Assembly (NCBI RefSeq): GCF_001908275.1 | Contig: NZ_CP018620.1 | Span: forward strand, 3,968,001-4,032,000 | DNA length: 64,000 nucleotides | Reading direction: 5' to 3' | Origin: Paenibacillus xylanexedens | GTDB taxonomy: Bacteria > Bacillota > Bacilli > Paenibacillales > Paenibacillaceae | Shown here: in pieces, positions 11,771 to 20,801 of the stretch | Numbering within the stretch: position 1 is the stretch's first letter | Layout: every line of letters starts with the position of its first letter | Notes under the pieces: model-generated | The model's database searches: none | Told to the model about the DNA's origin: nothing | What the model saw: only the letters and a program-made list of their open reading frames with translations | Made by a program: the position numbers and the translations under genes

Positions 11771-12934
11771 TTGGGGAAAGACTCGGCATCCAAGCCGATG
11801 TATGAACAGATCTTTGAATCCTTGCGCGAACGGATACAGCTTCATCAATACCAAGTGGGTGAGCGTGTACCTTCGGAGAAGGAATTATGTGATGAATTCG
11901 GAGTTAGCCGGATTACCACTAAAAAAGCACTTGAGATGCTGGCGAGTGAACAATTAATTGTTCGTCAGCCGGGACGGGGTTCTTTTGTTGCCGACACAGC
12001 AGAAATGTTACAAGAAAGATCTAACAGACCTGCTCCGCGTGCTACGATCAAAGATCCAGAAAAGAAGCTGCTCATTGGGCTGGTCATCACTAACTTCAGC
12101 GATATGTATGGTACAGAACTGTTATATGGGATGGAAGAAGCTTCGCGAGAGCATGATTGTTTTCTCGTACTTAGACGCTCCTTCGGGATTCCCGAGCAGG
12201 AGGAACAGAGCATTCAGGAACTGCTGGAACTGGGTGTGGATGGATTGATTATTTTCCCGGCACAGGGTGAATATTTCAGCGATGAGATTCTTAAACTGGT
12301 CGTTAACAAATTCCCCTTTGTCCTGATTGACCGGTACTTGAAAGGAATTCCGGCTTCATCTGTCAGTACGGATAATGTAGGCGCGGCGCGAGAAGGGACG
12401 AATTATCTGTTCAACCTCGGTCACCGACACATCGCTTTTCTGACGCAGCCTCCGGCGAACACTACACCGATTGAAGAACGAATTGAAGGAATCATTGAGG
12501 CTCATAATGATCAAGGAGTTCTGGTGAACAGGGAACTGTGGTTAGAATCTTTTCTTTCGACACTGCCAAGTGTGTTTGATCCTCAAGTCGAGGTCCGTGA
12601 TGTGGAGACATTGGTGGAACATTTACAGAAATACCCCCAGATTACTGCACTCTTTGCTGCGGAGTATCATATTGCTTTACTTGCAGAACAGGCAGCGGAT
12701 CGGCTTGGTCTGAGAATTCCAGAAGATATGTCCATCATTTGCTTTGACAGTCCAAACGCTGCCGAAGGAAGCCGTATAACACATATGAGACAAAGCCAGT
12801 TTGATATGGGAAAACAGGCATTCGAGATGGTGCTTCAAAGTATGCAGAACAATGAAATGGCAGTGAACAGAGTTATTTTGCCTGCCCGCTTGGTGAAGGG
12901 TAAATCAACGAGTATGGTGAAACAAAAGGGTTAA
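11771..12934 (+). CDS. GntR-type repressor with LacI-like sugar-binding domain (AraR-like)
   Basis: Transcriptional regulator of about 387 residues. Residues 1-70 are a GntR winged helix (MYEQIFESLRERI, PSEKELCDEFGVSRITTKKAL, RQPGRGSFV). The rest is a periplasmic-binding-protein fold of the LacI/GalR type (LLIGLVITNFSDMYGTELLYG, DGLIIFPAQGEY, HRHIAFLT), the architecture of AraR. TTG at 11771 is chosen because GGAGGT ends 7 bases before it; the ATG at 11756 lies inside that ribosome site. It has its own promoter and terminator and lies directly upstream of the alpha-mannoside operon, so a mannoside or mannose derivative is the likely inducer (inference). Confidence 0.87.
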   Translation: MGKDSASKPMYEQIFESLRERIQLHQYQVGERVPSEKELCDEFGVSRITTKKALEMLASEQLIVRQPGRGSFVADTAEMLQERSNRPAPRATIKDPEKKLLIGLVITNFSDMYGTELLYGMEEASREHDCFLVLRRSFGIPEQEEQSIQELLELGVDGLIIFPAQGEYFSDEILKLVVNKFPFVLIDRYLKGIPASSVSTDNVGAAREGTNYLFNLGHRHIAFLTQPPANTTPIEERIEGIIEAHNDQGVLVNRELWLESFLSTLPSVFDPQVEVRDVETLVEHLQKYPQITALFAAEYHIALLAEQAADRLGLRIPEDMSIICFDSPNAAEGSRITHMRQSQFDMGKQAFEMVLQSMQNNEMAVNRVILPARLVKGKSTSMVKQKG

Positions 12935-12967
12935 TTATAACAACTTAATATTCATTGTGTTCAATCA

Positions 12968-12997
12968 GGGGCTTCGTGTAAACGAGGTCTCTTTTTT
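12968..12997 (+). terminator. Terminator after the repressor gene
   Basis: 10-bp stem GGGGCTTCGT/ACGAGGTCTC with wobble pairs, GTAA loop, then TTTTTT. Confidence 0.85.
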
Positions 12998-13058
12998 GTG
13001 TGGATAAAATGGGGAGAATTTCTTAAAATGGTATATTATTTGGTGATGTTAAATTAAA

Positions 13059-13132
13059 ATAACATGCTAATATACAAATAAATATATTGACATAACATTA
13101 TATTCGTTTTAGGATGATGAAAGCGGTTAACA
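13059..13132 (+). promoter_or_regulatory. Mannoside operon promoter, operator-like repeats and cre-like site
   Basis: TTGACA at 13087-13092 and TAGGAT at 13110-13115 are 17 bases apart. ATAACATGCTAATAT (13059-13073) and ATAACATTATATT (13092-13104) resemble the motif over the repressor's own -10 box. TGAAAGCGGTTAACA at 13118-13132 differs from a perfect CcpA cre site by one extra G and lies at the expected transcript start. Confidence 0.6.
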
Positions 13133-13157
13133 AACTGGATTACATAAGGAGGACAAC

Positions 13158-14459
13158 ATGCTGACACCCAGAGATGATCAAGAAATTTCTCCCTCGATAT
13201 ACGACATGATTGATCAGGTTAACAAACGTATGCCGGATTATCCGGAACTTAACCAAATGTTCAAAAATTGTTTTACCAATACGATGGCGACCACAATTCA
13301 GCGCAAAGAAGATGGAACGACTTTTGTAATTACGGGAGATATCCCTGCCATGTGGTTACGTGATTCTGCTGCTCAGGTCAGACCTTATCTGGTTCTCGCT
13401 TCAGAGGATGAAGATATCGCTGACATGATCGCTGGACTGGTTGAACGTCAACTGAATTATATTCTCCTGGACCCTTATGCAAACGCTTTTAATGAGACGG
13501 AGAGTGGAAAAGGACATCAGGAAGACCTGACGCAGATGAATGATTGGATCTGGGAACGGAAGTATGAGATCGACTCACTGGCTTATCCAATTCAGCTCAG
13601 TTATCTCTTGTGGAAGAACACGGGAAGAACAACTCAATTCAATGATACGTTCCGTAAAGCAGCCGAGATCATCATGCAGTTATGGCAAGTGGAGCAACAT
13701 CATGAGACGAAATCACCCTACACGTTCCAACGTCTGGATGCTCCCGAGACCGATACGCTCAGCCGAGAGGGGCGAGGTACTGAAACAGCCTACACAGGCA
13801 TGACCTGGTCGGGATTCCGTCCCAGCGACGATCGTTGTGAATATGGTTATCTGATTCCATCCAATATGTTCGCTGTTGTGGCGCTTCGATATCTTCAGGA
13901 AATTGCTGAAGCGGTGTTCGAGGATGAAACGCTGGCAACGAATGCTAAGCAGTTGGAGGAACAGATCAACAAAGGCATTCAGGATTATGGCACCGTTGAA
14001 CATCCGGAATATGGAACCATATATGCGTACGAAACGGATGGGAAAGGCAATCACAATCTGATGGATGATGCCAATGTGCCGAGCCTGCTGTCTTTACCTT
14101 ATCTCGGATATGTGGAGGAGAACGACGAGGTGTATCAGAATACACGCCGTTTCATTCTTTCCTCGCACAACCCGTATTTTTATGAGGGAACAGCAGCAGC
14201 AGGAATCGGTAGTCCGCATACACCGGAAGGGTACATCTGGCATATCGCTTTATCGATGCAGGGGCTGACTACAGAGGATCGCAATGAAAAACTACGATTG
14301 CTTCAGCTCATCCATAAGACGGATGCGGATACCGGACTGACCCATGAAGGTTTTTCGGCCAACAATCCACATGAATATACACGTCCATGGTTTTCATGGT
14401 CCAACATGCTCTTTAGTGAACTGATTATGGATTATTGCGGATTCCGCGTACAGAAATAG
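13158..14459 (+). CDS. Exo-alpha-1,6-mannosidase, GH125
   Basis: Metal-independent exo-alpha-mannosidase of family GH125 (former DUF1237), which removes alpha-1,6-linked mannose from yeast mannan or N-glycan cores by inversion. The 433-residue length and the motifs GDIPAMWLRDSAAQVRPYL (near 55), YELDSLAY-like YEIDSLAYPIQL (near 140), TGMTWSGFRPSDD (near 215) and DDANVPSLLSLPYLGY (near 300) match the family. There is no signal peptide, so it should act in the cytoplasm on imported oligosaccharides. AAGGAGG lies 7 bases before the ATG. It is the first gene of the operon with the ABC importer and the GH38 mannosidase. Confidence 0.93.
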   Translation: MLTPRDDQEISPSIYDMIDQVNKRMPDYPELNQMFKNCFTNTMATTIQRKEDGTTFVITGDIPAMWLRDSAAQVRPYLVLASEDEDIADMIAGLVERQLNYILLDPYANAFNETESGKGHQEDLTQMNDWIWERKYEIDSLAYPIQLSYLLWKNTGRTTQFNDTFRKAAEIIMQLWQVEQHHETKSPYTFQRLDAPETDTLSREGRGTETAYTGMTWSGFRPSDDRCEYGYLIPSNMFAVVALRYLQEIAEAVFEDETLATNAKQLEEQINKGIQDYGTVEHPEYGTIYAYETDGKGNHNLMDDANVPSLLSLPYLGYVEENDEVYQNTRRFILSSHNPYFYEGTAAAGIGSPHTPEGYIWHIALSMQGLTTEDRNEKLRLLQLIHKTDADTGLTHEGFSANNPHEYTRPWFSWSNMLFSELIMDYCGFRVQK

Positions 14460-14537
14460 ATAGGGATGCAAGAGATAACCTGCGAGTACATCATAACGTT
14501 CGGAGTTCGTTGAATTCCGACAAGAGGAGAGCGAATC

Positions 14538-15917
14538 ATGAGAAAAATATCATTGAAAATGCCGGTAGCAGCAGTTATGACATCCTTGCTCATTCTTACT
14601 ACAGCCTGTTCGGGCGGAAGCTCAAGCACAGGCACAACCAGTGATGGCAAGAAGGAAGTAACTGTATCGTTCCGTTCTTCAGGATCTGAAGATACACTTA
14701 CGAAGTTTTTCCAATCAGGCTTGGTGGATCAATTTGAGAAAGAAAACCCGGATATCAAAATCAACATTGCGCCTGTATTGGCAAGTGAGGGTGATTATAC
14801 GTCCAAAATGGTTTTACAGATGAAATCGCCTGACACGGCGCCAGATGTTATTGCCGAAGATACATCCATCATCAAATCCGATGCTGCTGCGGGATATCTG
14901 GAGCCGTTGGATACACAGGTTCAGGGATGGTCCGATTGGGAAGAACACATCATCGACAACCTGAAGGCAGGGGTTACCGGCGAAGACGGCAAGGTGTATG
15001 GCGTTCCGGCTACTTCGGATACACGCGGGATCTGGTACAACAAGGAACTGTTCCAACAGGCGGGTCTTGAAGTTCCATTCAAACCTGCAAGCTGGGCAGA
15101 AGTACTCGAAGCAGCACGTACCATCAAGCAAAAACTGCCGGGTGTGACACCACTTAATATGATTGTGGGCAAAGCGAACGGTGAAGGAGTTACCATGCAA
15201 ACGCTGGAAATGCTGCTCTATGGTACGGCGGATACGCTGTATAACGACACGAGCAAAAAATGGGTCGTTAACAGCCCGGGGCTGCTGGATTCTTTCAAAT
15301 TCATAGATCAAGTGTTTAACACGGATAAAACAGGTCCAACCATGCAGGTTGCCTTGAATGGACAAGCTGGCAGTATTGCCTTCCAGCAACAGTTCCCACA
15401 AGACAAACTGGCGATGGCTGTAGATGGTAGCTGGGCAGGTTCGACATGGGCCGAGAACGGTGCTGCTCCAATTGCCAACGTTGAAGAGAAAATAGGCTTT
15501 GCACCATTCCCGACACAAAATGGGGAAGAACCTGGAGCAACTACAATGTCTGGAGGATGGGCTTGGTCGGTCCCTGCACAAGCGAAGAACAAGGAAGAAG
15601 CATGGAAATTTATCGAGTTTCTCATGAATAAGGAAAATGCGACTGCACGCGTAGTGGCGGAAGGCAGCCTCAGCCCACGTAATGATTCCACAGAAGTGGA
15701 AGGTTATACGGATCGTCCATATACCAAAGAAGCACAGGAACTTTTGAATGTGGCCCACTTCCGTCCTGCGAACGATCAATATGCAGCGGTATCCGCACAA
15801 TTGCAAAGCATTGTTGAGAGCATTGCCTCTGGCAAGCTGACGCCGGAAGAGGGAGTTACGCAATTAAAGGACAACGTATCCCGTTCCCTTGGCGCGGACA
15901 GCATCGAAGAGAAATAA
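14538..15917 (+). CDS. Sugar ABC transporter substrate-binding lipoprotein
   Basis: Extracellular solute-binding protein of family 1 (459 residues), the capture component of an oligosaccharide importer. It begins with a lipoprotein signal peptide and lipobox LTTAC, so Cys24 would be lipidated. The mature part shows typical features: FEKENPDIKINI, a GIWYNKELFQQAGLEVP block near 165, and GGWAWSVPAQAKNKEEAWKFI near 350. By position between two alpha-mannosidase genes it probably binds alpha-mannooligosaccharides; binding specificity itself cannot be read. A hairpin with a T tract follows the gene and may keep its transcript more abundant than that of the permeases. Confidence 0.92.
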   Translation: MRKISLKMPVAAVMTSLLILTTACSGGSSSTGTTSDGKKEVTVSFRSSGSEDTLTKFFQSGLVDQFEKENPDIKINIAPVLASEGDYTSKMVLQMKSPDTAPDVIAEDTSIIKSDAAAGYLEPLDTQVQGWSDWEEHIIDNLKAGVTGEDGKVYGVPATSDTRGIWYNKELFQQAGLEVPFKPASWAEVLEAARTIKQKLPGVTPLNMIVGKANGEGVTMQTLEMLLYGTADTLYNDTSKKWVVNSPGLLDSFKFIDQVFNTDKTGPTMQVALNGQAGSIAFQQQFPQDKLAMAVDGSWAGSTWAENGAAPIANVEEKIGFAPFPTQNGEEPGATTMSGGWAWSVPAQAKNKEEAWKFIEFLMNKENATARVVAEGSLSPRNDSTEVEGYTDRPYTKEAQELLNVAHFRPANDQYAAVSAQLQSIVESIASGKLTPEEGVTQLKDNVSRSLGADSIEEK

Positions 15918-15936
15918 GGATATTGATATATTCGGA

Positions 15937-15962
15937 GGGGGAGGCACAATCTCCCCTTTTTC
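15937..15962 (+). terminator. Weak terminator/processing hairpin between binding protein and permease
   Basis: GGGGGA pairs with TCCCC across about 9 bases and TTTTT follows. Inside an operon this usually lowers downstream expression relative to the binding protein. Confidence 0.6.
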
Positions 15963-15984
15963 CGGTTCGAATGGAGAGTGACTT

Positions 15985-16851
15985 ATGAAAAGGAAAGCAC
16001 CAGGTTCATTTCTGTTTCTAATGCCTTCCGTACTGTTATTACTTGTGTTTTTCATTGTTCCCATCATTCTGACGATCTGTTTTGCCTTTACGAATATGGC
16101 TCTGACTGGGGCGGCAGCCAAGAGTTTGGAGTTTGTCGGATTCCAGAATTTCATTAATATGTTCCATGATCCGGACTTCCGGATTAGTGTCTGGCGCACG
16201 CTGGTCTTTCTCATCTTCTCCGCAGTGATTGGTCAGGTATTGCTTGGGTTCATTCTGGCTCTTCTAATGAAGGAGAAAAATGTGACCTTCCGCCGGGTCA
16301 TCGGCATCATCGTCATTGCCGGTTGGGTGACACCCGAGATTGTCGTGGCATTCTGTATGGTCGCCTTTTTCAGTGACAATGGTTCATTGAATCAGATCCT
16401 CGGCTGGTTTGGGGCGAATCCAGTCTCCTGGTTGTTCAGTTTCCCTATGGTGAGTGTAATTATCGCAAATATCTGGCACGGCACAGCCTTTTCAATGATG
16501 GTCTATCAGTCGGCACTGGATGATATCCCGAAGGAAGTCGAAGAAGCTGCCATTATTGACAGCGCTACCGGGTTCCAGATTGTCAGACACATTACGATTC
16601 CAATGGTAAAAGGGTCCATCGTGACTAACATGATGTTGGTTACCCTACAGACACTGGGCGTGTTCACGCTGATCTATACGATGACCGGTGGTGGCCCGGG
16701 TACTTCAACACAAACCTTGCCGATCTTCATGTACAACCAGGCCTTTGTGAACTATCAATTTGGATACGGCACAGCCATATCTCTGGTTCTGTTGTTCATC
16801 GGTATTATCGCCAGCCTGTTCTACATGCGATCTATGAAAGTGAAAGTGTAA
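15985..16851 (+). CDS. Sugar ABC transporter permease (MalF/UgpA type)
   Basis: Membrane permease of 288 residues with about six transmembrane segments, the first being FLFLMPSVLLLLVFFIVPII. The cytoplasmic EAA loop that contacts the ATPase reads EEAAIIDSATGFQIVRHITI (about 190-210). Spacing to the next gene is 22 bases. It forms a heterodimer with the product of the following gene. No ATPase gene lies in the operon; in Firmicutes such CUT1 importers normally use a shared MsmX-type ATPase encoded elsewhere. Confidence 0.93.
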   Translation: MKRKAPGSFLFLMPSVLLLLVFFIVPIILTICFAFTNMALTGAAAKSLEFVGFQNFINMFHDPDFRISVWRTLVFLIFSAVIGQVLLGFILALLMKEKNVTFRRVIGIIVIAGWVTPEIVVAFCMVAFFSDNGSLNQILGWFGANPVSWLFSFPMVSVIIANIWHGTAFSMMVYQSALDDIPKEVEEAAIIDSATGFQIVRHITIPMVKGSIVTNMMLVTLQTLGVFTLIYTMTGGGPGTSTQTLPIFMYNQAFVNYQFGYGTAISLVLLFIGIIASLFYMRSMKVKV

Positions 16852-16873
16852 CCATGAAGGAGGTTCGATCCCT

Positions 16874-17698
16874 ATGGTCAAACATGGGCTTCAACGCAAA
16901 ATTCAGTACGGGATTCTAGTTTTTCTAGGGCTCTGTTTTTTATTGCCGCTGCTCTGGATCATTCTGGCTTCATTTGACCCGAACGCGCAACAGGGCATCA
17001 AAATGCCCAGTACCTGGACCATTCAAAATTTCAAGGATGTACTCGGGGATTCGAGCAATCTTCGTTCATTCGGTGTAGGCCTGATTCTGTCGGGAGGGCA
17101 AGCGATATTGGTTGTTCTGGTATCTGTTCTTGCTGCTTATCCTTTATCTCGTTATGAAATGAGATTCAAAAAAAGCTTCTTGTTATCCATTCTGTTCATG
17201 ACAGCTCTTCCGATTACTGCCGTGATGGTTCCGGTATTTCAAATGTTTCTGTTCTTCAAAATGCAAAATAGCATCATTGCCACGATGCTGTTTCTGACCG
17301 CATCCTCACTTCCTTACGGCATCTGGATGATGAAAAACTTCATGGATTCGGTGCCGATTGATTTGGAAGAATCGGCATGGATTGACGGAGCGTCCGTGTG
17401 GAGTAGTTTGAGACGAATCGTGGCGCCATTGATGTTGCCCGGTATCGCAACGATAGCGATATTTACTTTTTCGGGAAGTTGGGGCAACTTCTTCGTGCCA
17501 TACATCCTGCTCCAGACACCGGAGAAACTTCCGGCATCGGTCACGATTTATCAATTTTTCGGCAGCCACGGTATGGTTGAATACGGAAGATTGGCTGCAT
17601 TTTCACTACTTTATACAATGCCTTCGGTTGTGCTATATATTTTCTCCCAGCGTTACATGTCCAAGGGCTTCAGCATGGGCGGGGCAACCAAAGGTTAA
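16874..17698 (+). CDS. Sugar ABC transporter permease (MalG/UgpE type)
   Basis: Second permease of the importer, 274 residues and about six membrane segments (first: ILVFLGLCFLLPLLWIILA). The EAA loop is EESAWIDGASVWSSLRRIVA near residue 175, followed by PLMLPGIATIAIFTF. AAGGAGG precedes the start and the stop is 18 bases before the GH38 gene, so all five genes are likely co-transcribed. Confidence 0.93.
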   Translation: MVKHGLQRKIQYGILVFLGLCFLLPLLWIILASFDPNAQQGIKMPSTWTIQNFKDVLGDSSNLRSFGVGLILSGGQAILVVLVSVLAAYPLSRYEMRFKKSFLLSILFMTALPITAVMVPVFQMFLFFKMQNSIIATMLFLTASSLPYGIWMMKNFMDSVPIDLEESAWIDGASVWSSLRRIVAPLMLPGIATIAIFTFSGSWGNFFVPYILLQTPEKLPASVTIYQFFGSHGMVEYGRLAAFSLLYTMPSVVLYIFSQRYMSKGFSMGGATKG

Positions 17699-17716
17699 TG
17701 ACAGGAGGTACGCAAC

Positions 17717-20518
17717 ATGACAACCAAAAAGACGGCACATCTCATCTCGCATACCCATTGGGACCGCGAATGGTATATGCCTTATGAACACCATCATGTA
17801 CTGCTCATTGAGCTGATGGATAAACTGCTGGACACGCTTGATCAGGACCCGGAATATCGCTATTTCCATCTGGATGGGCAGACGATTATTCGTGAAGATT
17901 ATTTGCAGGTTCGGCCCGAACAACAGGAGAGACTTGACCGTTATATTCGTGAAGGACGCATCCATTTTGGCCCATGGTATGTGTTACAGGATGAGTTTCT
18001 GACCAGCAGTGAGGCCAACTTGCGTAATCTGCTCATCGGTCATCGGGATGCTCGACCTTTGGGTGTGATATCCAAGACGGGATACTTCCCAGACTCGTTT
18101 GGAAATATGGGACAGGCACCGCAGATTCTGCAACAGGCGGACATTCATAACGCGATCTTCGGGCGCGGGGTAAAGCCTACGGGATTTAATAATGCGGTGG
18201 TTGATGCAGACAGTTATGAATCTCCCTATTCGGAGATGATCTGGCGTTCGCCGGATGGTTCGGAAGTGCTCGGCATTTTGTTCGCGAATTGGTACTGCAA
18301 TGGGATGGAAGTTCCGGTTGATCCGGAGAAAGCCCGAGTATATTGGGATAAAAATCTGGAGGATGCCGAGAAGTTTGCCTCGACTCCACATCTGTTGTTC
18401 ATGAATGGTTGTGATCACCAGCCGATCCAGACGGATCTGCCCGAGGCTTTACGTACGGCGGCTGCGTTGTATCCTGATGTAGAATTTATCCACTCCAATT
18501 TTGACGATTACATTGAGGCGGTTACGAAGGAAGTGCCTGAACATCTGGCGACCATTGAGGGCGAGCTTCGCAGTCAGCACACGGATGGTTGGGGAACACT
18601 GGTGAATACGGCATCTGCCAGGGTTTATCTGAAACAGTTGAATCAGCAGGGGCAGATGTTGCTTGAAAAAGTAGCCGAACCACTCGCCGCCATGGCCCAT
18701 ATAGCTGGGGTAAAGGATTATCCGCACCATCTGTTGACACATGCATGGAAGATGCTGATGCAGAACCACCCGCATGATAGCATCTGCGGATGCAGTGTCG
18801 ATGAGGTTCACCGTGAGATGGTGACCCGCTTCGCCAAGAGCAGACAGCTTGCAGAGAAATTGGTTTCCCAGAGCGCGCAGGCGATTGCTGAGTCCATTCA
18901 TGTGCAACCTGCTGAGGCTTGGGGAGAGGAAGCAGTGCTGTTCACCGTGTTCAACACGAGTGGGTGGAATCGAAATGGAATCATTGAGATGGATCTGATT
19001 GTGGACAAAGCATTTTTCCCAGAAGGTCCTAATCCTCAATCCCTTGCGCAAAAGTTGGAAGAGGATGCGTTACCATCGTATCAGCTGGTCGATTCAGATG
19101 GACGCACGTATTCGGCAGAAATCAAGGATCTGGGTGCGCATTTCGGCTATGAACTTCCGAAGGATCGCTTCCGACAGCCTTATATGGCTCGTAAAGTAAG
19201 AGTGACTTTCCAGGCGGTGGATGTACCTTCGCTGGGATATAAGACATATGCTCTCATTCCAGTAGAGAAGCAAGCAGAGATTGTTGAGATTGTTGAAGTG
19301 CCCGATACGAGCGAACTCATCCAGGTGCAGGGAATGATGATGGAGAACGGTCATTTGCGGGTGACAGTTGAAGAGAATGGTACGGCTACAATTGAAGATA
19401 AGGTCTCCGGTGCTGTATACAGGGGATTGAATTCATATGAAAATACCGGTGATATCGGCAATGAATATGTCTACCGTCAACCGGAGGGAGAGACCACGCT
19501 GACAACGGAGCATCTGAAGGCGGACCTGCGGATTGTGGAGCAGTCTCCGTATCGGGCAGTTATGGAAAGTGTATTACGCTGGGATATTCCTGCTGAAGCA
19601 GACGAATTGTTTGAGCTGGAGAAGCGCCAAATGGTTCCTTTTACAGAACGGAAGGCACAGCGAGTCAAGAACACTGTTCCGTTGGTGATTACGACAACGT
19701 ATACGTTGGAAGCGGGCAGTAATATGGTCAAGGTAAAATCTGACTTTAACAATCAGGCCAAGGATCATCGACTGCGCGCACTCTTTCCATCAGGACTGGT
19801 GACAGAGGATCATTATGCAGATTCCATCTTTGAAATCGCCAAACGTTCCAATACACCGGCCAAAGAATGGGTGAATCCGAGTAATGCGCAGCATCAGCAA
19901 GCGTTTGTACATGTGACCGATGGTGATCATGGCTTGATGATTGCGAACAAAGGGCTGAATGAATACGAAATTTTACAGCATGAAGAGGGCAGTACGATTG
20001 CGGTTACGCTGCTGCGTGCCTCTTCGGAACTGGGAGATTGGGGTGTGTTTGAAACATCAGAAGCCCAATGTCTGGGACCTCAGAGTGTGGAATATGCTAT
20101 TATTCCATTTGCGGGCGATGCGGCACAGTCAGGTGCATGTGCATCCGCATATGCGTATCCGATTCCGTGGACGACTGTACAGCTAGGGTCATTAGCGCGT
20201 ACGTTTGAGCGGGAAGGTCACGTCGAAGCTAATGGGCAGAAGGTGGAACTACCTCTGTCGAAGCATTGGTTGGCGTGGAATACACAAGGTTCGACACTGG
20301 CATTCTCCTCACTTAAGATCGCAGAGGAAACCGGAGATTTGATTGCTCGCTGGTATAATCTAAACTCCGAACCCGTTGAGTTGAACGTGCAAACTGGATT
20401 CGAAACAGCCTCCGTTTATGAGAGCGATGTGCTGGAACGGGTTAAGGACACGTTGGAGGGACACAGCCAGACGGTATCGGGGTACAAGATTGTTACACAA
20501 GGGTATGCGTTACGTTGA
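17717..20518 (+). CDS. Alpha-mannosidase, GH38
   Basis: Zinc-dependent retaining alpha-mannosidase of family GH38, 933 residues, comparable to bacterial MngB-like enzymes. The N-terminal motif SHTHWDREWY supplies the zinc ligands (His14, Asp16); PDSFGNMGQ holds the expected nucleophile Asp126; and NHPHDSICGCSVDEVHREM near 350 carries a further metal His. The C-terminal half is the beta-sandwich of the family. There is no signal peptide, so it is cytoplasmic. With GH125 it would convert imported alpha-mannosides to mannose. It is the last gene before the terminator at 20545. Confidence 0.93.
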   Translation: MTTKKTAHLISHTHWDREWYMPYEHHHVLLIELMDKLLDTLDQDPEYRYFHLDGQTIIREDYLQVRPEQQERLDRYIREGRIHFGPWYVLQDEFLTSSEANLRNLLIGHRDARPLGVISKTGYFPDSFGNMGQAPQILQQADIHNAIFGRGVKPTGFNNAVVDADSYESPYSEMIWRSPDGSEVLGILFANWYCNGMEVPVDPEKARVYWDKNLEDAEKFASTPHLLFMNGCDHQPIQTDLPEALRTAAALYPDVEFIHSNFDDYIEAVTKEVPEHLATIEGELRSQHTDGWGTLVNTASARVYLKQLNQQGQMLLEKVAEPLAAMAHIAGVKDYPHHLLTHAWKMLMQNHPHDSICGCSVDEVHREMVTRFAKSRQLAEKLVSQSAQAIAESIHVQPAEAWGEEAVLFTVFNTSGWNRNGIIEMDLIVDKAFFPEGPNPQSLAQKLEEDALPSYQLVDSDGRTYSAEIKDLGAHFGYELPKDRFRQPYMARKVRVTFQAVDVPSLGYKTYALIPVEKQAEIVEIVEVPDTSELIQVQGMMMENGHLRVTVEENGTATIEDKVSGAVYRGLNSYENTGDIGNEYVYRQPEGETTLTTEHLKADLRIVEQSPYRAVMESVLRWDIPAEADELFELEKRQMVPFTERKAQRVKNTVPLVITTTYTLEAGSNMVKVKSDFNNQAKDHRLRALFPSGLVTEDHYADSIFEIAKRSNTPAKEWVNPSNAQHQQAFVHVTDGDHGLMIANKGLNEYEILQHEEGSTIAVTLLRASSELGDWGVFETSEAQCLGPQSVEYAIIPFAGDAAQSGACASAYAYPIPWTTVQLGSLARTFEREGHVEANGQKVELPLSKHWLAWNTQGSTLAFSSLKIAEETGDLIARWYNLNSEPVELNVQTGFETASVYESDVLERVKDTLEGHSQTVSGYKIVTQGYALR

Positions 20519-20544
20519 GTTGATTTTGAACATCATAATTATAG

Positions 20545-20585
20545 AAACCTTCTGTTCACGGTAGAGTGGACAGGAGGTTTTTGTT
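20545..20585 (+). terminator. Terminator of the alpha-mannoside operon
   Basis: 15-bp stem from AAACCTTCTGTTCAC to GTGGACAGGAGGTTT with two wobble pairs, then TTGTT. Confidence 0.88.
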
Positions 20586-20801
20586 AGTCAAAATAATCAC
20601 CCACTAAAGGTCGTTAATATAGTGGCTTGTTAACTCGGTATAAGTTCTTTTGTCCAATCAAATAATTAACATTTTATTTATTGACTTAATTTGTAAAAGA
20701 GGATATTGTATTCTATATAAATACTTATTTACCATAATATAGAGTTTTGAATAGCTGGCCAGCTTTCAAATATATTTAAAAATTGAGAGGGAGATATAAA
20801 A

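Noticed and set aside
13118..13132. Perfect CcpA cre site before the mannoside operon
   Set aside because: There is one extra G compared with the consensus, so it is listed only as cre-like.
14814..15863. 349-codon minus-strand frame under the sugar-binding protein gene
   Set aside because: Cys/His/Phe-rich composition typical of an antisense shadow; the plus-strand lipoprotein is unmistakable.
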